Source: an uncultured Clostridia bacterium
GTDB taxonomy: Bacteria > Bacillota > Clostridia > Peptostreptococcales > Anaerovoracaceae
Reading direction: 5' to 3'
Length of the DNA stretch: 7,415 nucleotides
Assembly: GCA_937915045.1 (NCBI GenBank)
Contig: CALDNM010000152.1
Location: 1-7,415, forward strand
How positions within the stretch are numbered: position 1 is the stretch's first letter; each line of letters opens with the position of its first letter. The translations under genes were made by a program, and so were the position numbers. Below the pieces are notes generated by a model. It did not search any database, was not told the origin of the DNA, and saw only the letters and a list, made by a program, of their open reading frames with translations. This document shows positions 1-5,261 of this stretch, in pieces.

Positions 1-33
1 ATATACATTTTTTTCGTATAATTTCTCAGTCAT
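1..33 (-). CDS. N-terminal 11 codons of a gene leaving the window (possibly AlaX-like alanyl-tRNA editing protein)
   Basis: Seen: on the minus strand an ATG (33-31) opens a frame reading MTEKLYEKNVY up to the window edge. A strong SD, GGAGG (43-39), lies 5 nt upstream and an extended -10 promoter lies further up, so a real gene start is well supported even though only 11 codons are visible. Inference: short N-termini of the form M-T-x-K-L-Y are common in stand-alone AlaX-type alanyl-tRNA editing proteins of Firmicutes, which deacylate mischarged Ser- or Gly-tRNA(Ala). Eleven residues are too few to assign a family, so the product name is only a guess. The gene is transcribed divergently from everything to its right except the terminal regulator. 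Confidence 0.5.
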   Translation of the reverse strand, partial: MTEKLYEKNVY

Positions 34-93
34 GGGTACCTCCGCTGCTAAGGCAGCTTTTGTAAATTTGCTGTTTGTGATATCATTATACCA
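34..93 (-). promoter_or_regulatory. Extended -10 promoter and leader of the leftward gene, with a hairpin next to the SD
   Basis: On the minus strand TGGTATAAT (93-85) is an extended -10 element (TGnTATAAT); no good -35 is seen 16-18 bp upstream, which extended -10 promoters tolerate. Transcription would start near 78 and give a leader of about 45 nt. In that leader GCTGC (57-53) and GCAGC (48-44) form a 5-bp stem with a TTAG-sized 4-nt loop, directly abutting the GGAGG SD (43-39). The stem could influence ribosome access, but it is short and may have no role. Confidence 0.5.
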
Positions 94-226
94 AAATAAC
101 GGCCAGCCGGTACACATATAATATGACAATGAATGATAAGAGGCGGGATTTCGCGAGACGAAACCCTGAAACGTCTAAAACTGGGCATTTTAAATCTATT
201 GTTCAATAATTCCAATTAGAATAATG

Positions 227-240
227 ATGTTCGCGAACAT
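227..240. repeat. 14-bp perfect palindrome
   Basis: ATGTTCGCGAACAT reads identically on both strands with no spacer. It sits in the gene-free divergent region, about 135 bp upstream of the leftward promoter and 465 bp upstream of the rightward promoter. Perfect palindromes of this length are typical of dimeric regulator operators. It is not the Firmicutes LexA box, in which the half-sites run the other way round (CGAAC-N4-GTTCG). No cognate regulator can be named. Confidence 0.5.
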
Positions 241-403
241 GCCTTCAGAACGCGAAAACGCACGCTTTATCAATTCGCGGCGATAATAGACGATAAAAAA
301 GAACAACGTGGAAATATTATTATCTGACCCTGTGAACAATTATAGGAAAAAAATAGTAAAAACGCCGTTAAGCCTTGAAAAAAGGGAATTGTTTTACAAT
401 TAT

Positions 404-412
404 TTTTCCACA
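404..412 (+). other. DnaA-box-like 9-mer
   Basis: TTTTCCACA fits the relaxed DnaA-box consensus TTWTNCACA exactly. It lies 40 bp from a second, inverted match at 452-460. One-mismatch relatives occur at 331-339 (minus), 497-505 (minus) and 640-648 (plus). Binding is not shown by the sequence alone. Confidence 0.35.
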
Positions 413-451
413 GGGGGCGGTGTACAAAATTGTATACGATTTTTGTCAAAC

Positions 452-460
452 TGTGTATAA
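452..460 (-). other. DnaA-box-like 9-mer (TTATACACA)
   Basis: Read on the minus strand this is TTATACACA, an exact match to the canonical DnaA-box consensus TTATNCACA. It faces the 404-412 box. Caution: the same consensus also occurs by chance inside metK (TTATTCACA, 2461-2469), so a single match means little; only the clustering in the AT-rich spacer is suggestive. Confidence 0.35.
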
Positions 461-663
461 GGTCATTAGATGCGCAAAAACCAACGTCTTGAGGGCTGTG
501 AATGAATTGTCACAATAGACGCGAACACTGGTTTACGTAAAACCGAAAAAACCAGGATATTAGACGGAGCATTTTAATTTCGACATGTCAAGAGCTAAAC
601 TCAAAAAAATAAAAAAATACAATTTTTTGTGCCTTGAGGGTATTCACATGAAACTCACGCGTC

Positions 664-683
664 AGGAAAGGATGCCCTTTCCT
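664..683 (+). other. 8-bp perfect stem hairpin upstream of the 442-residue gene
   Basis: AGGAAAGG (664-671) and CCTTTCCT (676-683) are perfect reverse complements around the loop ATGC. No T-run follows, so it is not a standard intrinsic terminator. Its right edge touches the proposed -35 element (683-688) of the next gene, so as DNA it could be an operator dyad for that promoter. Confidence 0.5.
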
Positions 684-750
684 TGCACAAACCCGTGAAC
701 TATATTAGAATATCATATACACGATCATTGAACGAGAGGATGTATAAGGA
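683..750 (+). promoter_or_regulatory. Promoter and RBS of the 442-residue gene
   Basis: TTGCAC (683-688) and TAGAAT (706-711) are separated by exactly 17 bp. The -10 matches 5 of 6 consensus positions and the -35 matches only 3 of 6, so this is a modest sigma-A-type promoter. The transcript would begin near 718. The SD AAGGA (746-750) lies 9 nt before the ATG at 760 and supports that start. Confidence 0.45.
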
Positions 751-759
751 ACCATAGGA

Positions 760-2088
760 ATGAAACAAAATACGGAGCTTAAAATAATAGAAGGAGGCAT
801 CAAGCCTAAAGAACTCTGTGAAAAGAAGTTCGCGTCAGCGTATATCACAGATACCAGGCTCATGGGCGCTCTTGGCATGCATGTGCACTGGAACGTAGTG
901 GGGAGCAATGACGCTGTCGATCTTCATCAGTTCTTTTATTTTGATGTTGAAGAATATGGTTTTGAAACATACAAGAGCCTTTGGGTCAATGAACGTTCAT
1001 CGATCGAGCTGATAGAACGGAGCATGATCGACTGCCTCGGCGGGAGCAAGATCCCGGTCACCGAAGGAGAAGCGAGGATGCTGCTGCGCGAGTACGCGGA
1101 GTTCAACGCGAAGCATCATATAAAGATGCCCGGCGGGCAGCGCGAGTATGAGTTTATGCTCGCGGAAGAAGATATGCCGGCCGCGGATGATGGGGCGGAT
1201 GGAGAGATCGCTCTCATGCAGGATCCTGATCACGCTAAGATGATACGGACTGACGGAGATGGTTCGACTAATCCTTTTACACCGTCGGATATGCATAAGG
1301 ATCAGGCGGTCCTTTTCGCGAAGGAATGCACAGAGATAACCGGAGAATATCAGCTTGTGAATTACTTCCTCATGAGGTGTTTCGCGCGCGACTTTTTCGG
1401 AGCCAGATATCTGACAGGAGAAGAGGGACTCATCCCCGGGCCAAGGACAGTGATCGGACCGAACGAGGATATGGTACTCGACCTTTATCCAAATGTCGGA
1501 CCTGCCACATTAGGAAAGAACACTATCGATGAGAAGGACAGTTACTTCATGTGCCAGAGCCTCGTCGAGACGGAGACGGAATATCGTATCATCGTATCGA
1601 AGATCAAAGTCGAGAGCATGAGGGTCGTTCGCTATGAGAGGACTTCGGGATTCAGAGTGAGCTCCAGCGAGGCGGCGATGATGCTCGCCAGATCGGAGTT
1701 CATCACTGTATATGAAGTGGTGGCTGATCCGGAAAGCGTAGACAACGTCAAGCTCGAACTCGAGTTCAACACTATGGAGACGGATCACGAACACGGCAAG
1801 CTGTATCTCGCGTTCAATGAAAACAATGACCACGTCGGAAGGCGTGTATTCATGCTGAGCGATGACGTATTCGGCATGTATTTTGTGACGGACATGGGGC
1901 AGTTCATCGCTGCCGCTTATTCTATCCGATCGATACAGCGCATGGAAAGGATGATCATGAAGAGTTCGCTCGGAGAATATCTGATCCCGACGGAGAAGTT
2001 CGAGTTCAAGGAACCGGTGCTCTATGAGTATGTCAATTCGGATTTTGAGAGGTTCGAGGATTTTCTCGAGGCTATAAGGGATGACTGA
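760..2088 (+). CDS. Hypothetical protein, 442 residues, acidic, soluble
   Basis: I do not recognise this family. The frame is surely coding: it is long, has an SD (AAGGA, 9 nt upstream) and codon usage like its neighbours. The protein has no signal peptide or membrane segment and is probably cytoplasmic and strongly acidic. The first part (about 1-130) has aromatic stretches around 55-75 (FFYFDVEEYGFETY). Residues about 134-176 form an Asp/Glu/Gly-rich, probably disordered linker (EEDMPAADDGADGE). The second part (about 180-442) looks folded: an F/L/R-rich helix (around 198-215), mixed beta-like segments (270-350), and an acidic end (FERFEDFLEAIRDD). It is followed by the metK riboswitch promoter with no strong terminator between; only a 4-bp stem at 2092-2103 is seen. 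It is not part of the riboswitch-controlled transcript, and no function can be inferred from context. Confidence 0.85.
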   Translation: MKQNTELKIIEGGIKPKELCEKKFASAYITDTRLMGALGMHVHWNVVGSNDAVDLHQFFYFDVEEYGFETYKSLWVNERSSIELIERSMIDCLGGSKIPVTEGEARMLLREYAEFNAKHHIKMPGGQREYEFMLAEEDMPAADDGADGEIALMQDPDHAKMIRTDGDGSTNPFTPSDMHKDQAVLFAKECTEITGEYQLVNYFLMRCFARDFFGARYLTGEEGLIPGPRTVIGPNEDMVLDLYPNVGPATLGKNTIDEKDSYFMCQSLVETETEYRIIVSKIKVESMRVVRYERTSGFRVSSSEAAMMLARSEFITVYEVVADPESVDNVKLELEFNTMETDHEHGKLYLAFNENNDHVGRRVFMLSDDVFGMYFVTDMGQFIAAAYSIRSIQRMERMIMKSSLGEYLIPTEKFEFKEPVLYEYVNSDFERFEDFLEAIRDD

Positions 2089-2141
2089 GAAAGCGCTTGC
2101 GCTGTTACAACAAAATCGAACATCTGTATAACAAACTCCGG

Positions 2142-2170
2142 TTGACGCGGCGGGTACACGCCGTTATAAT
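2142..2170 (+). promoter_or_regulatory. Consensus promoter of the metK riboswitch transcript
   Basis: TTGACG (2142-2147), a 17-bp spacer and TATAAT (2165-2170) make an almost perfect sigma-A promoter, the strongest in the window. Transcription should start near 2177, about 25 nt before riboswitch helix P1. The spacer contains a 5-bp dyad, CGGCG (2148-2152) and CGCCG (2159-2163), which may be coincidental or an extra operator. Confidence 0.85.
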
Positions 2171-2200
2171 AGCACAAAGAATACAATAAATATAAGGGAT

Positions 2201-2339
2201 CCTTATTAAGAGCGGCTGAGGGATTAGGCCCTGTGAAGCCCGGCAACCTGAATGAATCAATCGCGGCGCGAAAGCACGCGTGGTGATTTCAAAGGTGCCA
2301 ATTCCTACATGATGACCAGCGTCATCATGAAAGATGAGG
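2201..2339 (+). promoter_or_regulatory. SAM-I (S-box) riboswitch aptamer
   Basis: The conserved S-box core is plainly visible: AAGAGCGGCTGAGGGA (2209-2224), GGCCC (2227-2231), GTGAAGCCCGGCAACC (2233-2248) and GGTGCCAATTCCTA (2294-2307). P1 pairs CCTTATT (2201-2207) with GATGAGG (2333-2339), including two G-U pairs. P4 is a perfect 9-bp stem, CATGATGAC (2308-2316) with GTCATCATG (2321-2329), loop CAGC. P3 is long, with complementary AATCA/TGATT and CGCG/CGCG blocks in 2254-2287. Known: SAM binding stabilises P1 and, in this class, permits termination. Its position directly before metK matches the usual logic of end-product control of SAM synthesis. Confidence 0.97.
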
Positions 2340-2384
2340 AGATGCTGCAGTAAATTTGCTCTTCTCTTCGCGAGAAGAGTTTTT
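2336..2384 (+). terminator. SAM-controlled intrinsic terminator and competing anti-terminator
   Basis: Terminator: CTCTTCTC (2359-2366) pairs perfectly with GAGAAGAG (2372-2379) over a 5-nt loop, followed by TTTTT (2380-2384). Anti-terminator: GAGGAGA (2336-2342), which includes most of the P1 3' strand, can pair with TCTTCTC (2360-2366) with one G-U pair. The two structures exclude each other, so when SAM holds P1 the terminator forms, and without SAM the anti-terminator forms and metK is transcribed. This is read directly from base pairing; the direction follows from the known behaviour of S-box leaders. Confidence 0.93.
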
Positions 2385-2451
2385 CATTCTCCCGGGTCCC
2401 GGCACATACCGCGCGGCAGCGCGAACGAATGGATGAAAGGAGATATCCAAA

Positions 2452-3639
2452 ATGAAAAAATTATTCACATCTGAATCTGTGACGGAAGGTCATCCTGATA
2501 AGATATGCGATCAGATATCGGACGCGATCCTCGATGAGGCGTTCAGACAGGACCCTTACAGCAGAGTAGCCTGCGAGACTACTGTCAACACAGGGTACGC
2601 GATGGTCATGGGAGAGATGACTACGAACGGCTATATCGATATACCTAAGATCGCTAGAAGTGTCATCCTCGATATAGGATATGACAGGAGCGATTATGGA
2701 TATGACGGAAACACCTGCGCTATATTCACCGCGATCGATGAGCAGTCGCAGGATATCAGCGAAGGCATCCAGGATGGCGAGGCGGGCAAGACCGCGAAGA
2801 TCGCCTCGGACGATTCAGCTTATGACAAGCTCGGAGCAGGAGACCAGGGGCTAATGTTTGGATACGCCTGCAATGAGACACCTGAGTATATGCCGATGCC
2901 GATAAGTCTCGCGCATAAACTCGCGCGCAGGCTCACTGAAGTCCGCAAGGACGGTACGATCGGGTATCTGCGTCCGGACGGCAAGACACAGGTCACTGTA
3001 GAGTATGACGGAAACGAAGTGAAGAGGATCGACACTATCCTGGTTTCCACACAGCACGATCCTGAAGCGACTCTCGATCAGATCGAAAAAGATATCAAAG
3101 AGTATGTGATCAAACCTGTCGTTCCGGCTGAACTCATTGACGACGCGACGAAGTATTTCATAAATCCATCGGGCAGATTCGTCATCGGCGGACCGCACGG
3201 AGATTCCGGACTTACCGGAAGAAAGATAATAGTAGATACATACGGCGGTTACGCGAGACATGGCGGCGGCTGCTTCAGCGGGAAGGACCCTACAAAGGTA
3301 GACCGTTCAGCTACGTACGCGGCTCGCTGGGTGGCGAAGAATATAGTAGCGGCGGGGCTCGCTGATAAAGCGGAAGTCCAGTTTGCTTACGCGATCGGAG
3401 TAGCCAGACCTGTCAGCATCATGGTCGCCACTTTCGGGACAGGAAAGCTTGATGATGATAAGATAGCGGAGATCGTCGAAAAGCATTTCGACCTTCGCCC
3501 GGGAGCGATCATCCACGATCTCGATCTGAGGCGCCCTATTTACAGACAGACCGCGGCTTACGGACACTTTGGCCGTACCGATATAGATCTTCCGTGGGAG
3601 CATCTCGACAAGGTGGATGAACTCAAAAAAGAACTCTAA
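2452..3639 (+). CDS. metK: S-adenosylmethionine synthetase (methionine adenosyltransferase)
   Basis: MetK makes S-adenosylmethionine from L-methionine and ATP, releasing phosphate and diphosphate; it is a cytoplasmic Mg/K-dependent homotetramer. The 395-residue length is normal and the three-domain fold is complete. Visible motifs are SESVTEGHPDKICDQISDA (7-25, ATP site with His14 and Asp16), GAGDQGLMFGYA (128-139, first family signature), GRFVIGGPHGDSGLTGRK (241-258) and GGGCFSGKDPTKVDRS (271-286, P-loop-like second signature). In the last motif the usual Ala (GGGAFSGKD) is Cys274, a conservative change unlikely to abolish activity. The SD AAAGGAG (2436-2442) lies 9 nt before the ATG. Expression is controlled by the S-box leader upstream. 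The gene is followed by a terminator hairpin and a new promoter, so it is probably monocistronic. Confidence 0.98.
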   Translation: MKKLFTSESVTEGHPDKICDQISDAILDEAFRQDPYSRVACETTVNTGYAMVMGEMTTNGYIDIPKIARSVILDIGYDRSDYGYDGNTCAIFTAIDEQSQDISEGIQDGEAGKTAKIASDDSAYDKLGAGDQGLMFGYACNETPEYMPMPISLAHKLARRLTEVRKDGTIGYLRPDGKTQVTVEYDGNEVKRIDTILVSTQHDPEATLDQIEKDIKEYVIKPVVPAELIDDATKYFINPSGRFVIGGPHGDSGLTGRKIIVDTYGGYARHGGGCFSGKDPTKVDRSATYAARWVAKNIVAAGLADKAEVQFAYAIGVARPVSIMVATFGTGKLDDDKIAEIVEKHFDLRPGAIIHDLDLRRPIYRQTAAYGHFGRTDIDLPWEHLDKVDELKKEL

Positions 3640-3646
3640 AAAATAC

Positions 3647-3675
3647 TTGCGAAATATTTAGAATACGATTAAAAT
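3647..3675 (+). promoter_or_regulatory. Promoter between metK and the aspartate kinase gene
   Basis: TTGCGA (3647-3652), a 17-bp spacer and TAAAAT (3670-3675) match the consensus at 4/6 and 5/6 positions. It begins only 8 bp after the metK stop codon. Transcription would start near 3682, immediately upstream of the hairpin at 3694-3722. It gives the kinase gene a start independent of the SAM riboswitch. Confidence 0.6.
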
Positions 3676-3693
3676 AGATAGCAAGTCTAAGAA

Positions 3694-3727
3694 GGTGCGC
3701 GGTGTAGTCGAGACCGCGCGCCCTTTT
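3694..3727 (+). terminator. GC-rich terminator-like hairpin before the aspartate kinase gene
   Basis: GGTGCGCGGT (3694-3703) pairs with ACCGCGCGCC (3713-3722) over a 9-nt loop: ten pairs, one of them T-G. It is followed by C and TTTT (3724-3727), a rather short T-run. It may end metK transcripts. Because the promoter at 3647-3675 lies upstream of it, it also sits in the leader of the kinase transcript and could act as an attenuator or a leaky terminator. Confidence 0.7.
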
Positions 3728-3767
3728 GTATATCAGCATGAAAGGTAATCATCAAGGTAAGAACATC

Positions 3768-5114
3768 ATGGGAATCAAAGTAGTAAAATTTGGCGGCAGT
3801 TCGGTCGCCGACGGTATCCAGATCACGAAGATCGGTGATATCATCAAAGCCGATCCGGAAAGACGTTATGTCATCGTCTCTGCGCCGGGGAAGCGTTTCG
3901 ACGGAGACAACAAAATAACGGATCTTCTCTACAGCTGCAGAGAGCAGATGAGTCAGAATCTCCCGATAGATCAGCTGTTCCAGGTAGTTTGTGACCGTTT
4001 CACCGCGATAAAACTCAATCTCGGGCTCAAGATCGATCTTCAGAAAGAGTTCGACATCATACTGGATCATCTCCAGTCGGGTGTGTCGGCGGACTATGTA
4101 GCGAGCCGCGGAGAATATCTCAACGCGAAGATAATCGCGGAGTATCTCGGATTCGATTTTGTAGACAGCGCTGAAGTTATCAAATTCAGCGAGCACGGAA
4201 AGTTCCAGAACAAGGAAACGAACGCGGCTCTTTCAGCGGAGCTCGCGAAACATAAGTACGCTGTGATCCCTGGATTTTTCGGATCCAGGCCGGACGGGAA
4301 GGTCAAGACTTTCTCGAGAGGCGGCAGCGATGTGACGGGGTCGCTCGTAGCGCGCGCTGTATCGGCGAGTGTATACGAGAACTGGACCGATGTCAGCGGC
4401 TTCCTTCAGGCGGATCCGCGCATAGTGGAAAACGCGAAGCCGATACACACTATCACGTACAAAGAGCTGAGAGAGCTGTCGTACATGGGCGCGAGCGTCC
4501 TTCACGAATCGGCGGTATTCCCGGTCAAGGGAGCAAAGATCCCTATCAATATAAGGAATACGAACTGCCCTGAAGACCCAGGCACTATGATCACGGATCA
4601 GCCGAGCGAAGAATCAAAGAACCGTGTCATAACGGGTATCGCGGGGCATAAAAACTTCAAGGTCATCACGATATACAAGGATCTTCTGAATGACGAGATC
4701 GGATTCCTGAGAAGGCTGTCCGCCATCCTCGAAGATCTGAAGATCGAGATAGAGCACATGCCGACAGGTATAGATACTGTATCTGTGGTAGTCGCGAGCA
4801 ACAACATAGATGACAAGCTCGACGATGTGCTCGATGAGATCGAGCGAAGACTGCAGCCTGACAGCGTAGATGTTTTCGATGATATCGCGCTGATCGCGAC
4901 CGTAGGGATCGGGATGTCGTTCAGGCCGGGCGTTTCGGCAAAGCTGTTCACGGCTCTCGCGGAAGAGCATATAAATATAAGGATGATAGATCAGGGAAGC
5001 TCAGAGATGAATATCATCATCGGCGTGAACAACAAGGACTTCGAGCACGCGATCAAGGTCATATATGACGCGTTCGAGGGAAAAGGAAAGGAACTGAAGG
5101 CGCACTTCAGCTAA
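3768..5114 (+). CDS. lysC: Aspartate kinase (aspartokinase), YclM/ThrD-like, with two ACT domains
   Basis: It phosphorylates L-aspartate with ATP to 4-phospho-aspartate, the first step towards lysine, threonine, methionine and diaminopimelate. The protein has 448 residues. The kinase domain (about 3-285) has KFGGSSVAD (7-15), VVSAPGKR-like IVSAPGKR (36-43), TFSRGGSDVTGS (181-192) and WTDVSGF (206-212). Two C-terminal ACT domains follow (about 297-362 and 374-437), the second with IDQGSSEMNIIIGV (407-420). Overall it resembles the Bacillus YclM class, which is feedback-inhibited through ACT domains; which amino acid acts here is not evident. Start choice: the frame stays open upstream to a TTG at 3726 and an ATG at 3738, but these lack an SD and 3726 lies in the terminator T-run. 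The ATG at 3768 has AAGG 10 nt upstream and gives the usual N-terminus (MGIKVVKFGG). Confidence 0.95.
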   Translation: MGIKVVKFGGSSVADGIQITKIGDIIKADPERRYVIVSAPGKRFDGDNKITDLLYSCREQMSQNLPIDQLFQVVCDRFTAIKLNLGLKIDLQKEFDIILDHLQSGVSADYVASRGEYLNAKIIAEYLGFDFVDSAEVIKFSEHGKFQNKETNAALSAELAKHKYAVIPGFFGSRPDGKVKTFSRGGSDVTGSLVARAVSASVYENWTDVSGFLQADPRIVENAKPIHTITYKELRELSYMGASVLHESAVFPVKGAKIPINIRNTNCPEDPGTMITDQPSEESKNRVITGIAGHKNFKVITIYKDLLNDEIGFLRRLSAILEDLKIEIEHMPTGIDTVSVVVASNNIDDKLDDVLDEIERRLQPDSVDVFDDIALIATVGIGMSFRPGVSAKLFTALAEEHINIRMIDQGSSEMNIIIGVNNKDFEHAIKVIYDAFEGKGKELKAHFS

Positions 5115-5154
5115 AATCGAATATACGACTCACATTGGGCCGCTTCGTCAGCCA

Positions 5155-5179
5155 TTACTGTATCGTGACAATACGGTAA
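5155..5179. promoter_or_regulatory. 9-bp inverted repeat upstream of the deacetylase promoter
   Basis: TTACTGTAT (5155-5163) and ATACGGTAA (5171-5179) are reverse complements except for one position (T-G, allowed in RNA), separated by CGTGACA. No T-run follows, so it does not look like the kinase terminator. Its place, about 30 bp upstream of the -10 of the next gene, suits an operator or activator site. No regulator can be named. Confidence 0.45.
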
Positions 5180-5204
5180 CCCGGCTTTTAACGGGGCGGT
5201 TTTG
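5180..5204 (+). terminator. Weak candidate terminator of the aspartate kinase gene
   Basis: CCCG (5180-5183) can pair with CGGG (5192-5195) over an 8-nt loop; GCGG and then TTTT (5200-5203) follow. The stem is only 4 bp, so termination would be weak. It overlaps the upstream part of the next promoter. No better terminator is seen after the kinase stop codon. Confidence 0.25.
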
Positions 5205-5213
5205 TGGTATAAT
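5205..5213 (+). promoter_or_regulatory. Extended -10 promoter of the deacetylase gene
   Basis: TGGTATAAT (5205-5213) is a perfect extended -10 element (TGnTATAAT). The -35 region (about 5185-5191) is only T-rich. The start would be near 5220, leaving a leader of about 42 nt. It also rules out the TTG at 5202 as a translation start, because that codon would lie upstream of the transcript. Confidence 0.65.
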
Positions 5214-5261
5214 AACACCAAGTGTGCGATGTGTAGGGATCGTGCCGGAAGAGGAATGGAA

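Larger units (their letters stand above)
100..682. other. Long AT-rich intergenic region without genes
   Basis: No open frame of credible length with an SD lies here on either strand. The region is AT-rich compared with the genes and holds A/T runs (for example 601-629). Small structures are visible: an interrupted hairpin TTTCG/CGAAA (149-163) extended by GGG/CCC around a bulged A; a 14-bp palindrome (227-240); several ATTG(T)/(A)CAAT dyads between 198 and 630; a 7-bp stem CTGGTTT/AAACCAG (528-534 with 549-555); and DnaA-box-like 9-mers (listed separately). A plus-strand TATAAT (117-122) lacks a -35. It may be a regulatory region, a replication-related locus or simply a long divergent spacer; I cannot decide which. 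Confidence 0.6.

Noticed and set aside
444..449. Perfect minus-strand -35 (TTGACA) suggesting a leftward promoter
   Set aside because: The hexamer 17 bp away is TGTACA, only 3 of 6 to consensus, and no gene start follows for about 390 bp.
497..514. CRP/FNR-like site TGTGA...TCACA
   Set aside because: The half-sites are separated by 8 bp instead of 6, and the match probably reflects the overlapping ATTGTcACAAT dyad.
2092..2103. Terminator of the 442-residue gene
   Set aside because: Only a 4-bp stem with a 4-nt loop and no T-run.
2022..2246. Minus-strand open frame of 74 codons over the metK promoter and riboswitch
   Set aside because: It overlaps the end of the upstream gene, the consensus promoter and the conserved S-box core, all of which explain the sequence better.
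3726..3767. Upstream TTG or ATG start for the aspartate kinase
   Set aside because: These codons lack an SD, and the TTG is part of the terminator T-run. The extra 14 residues are not part of the usual kinase N-terminus.
5202..5261. TTG start (or ATG at 5256) for the deacetylase
   Set aside because: The TTG overlaps the -10 element and would not be in the transcript. The ATG at 5256 overlaps the SD that serves the ATG at 5262.
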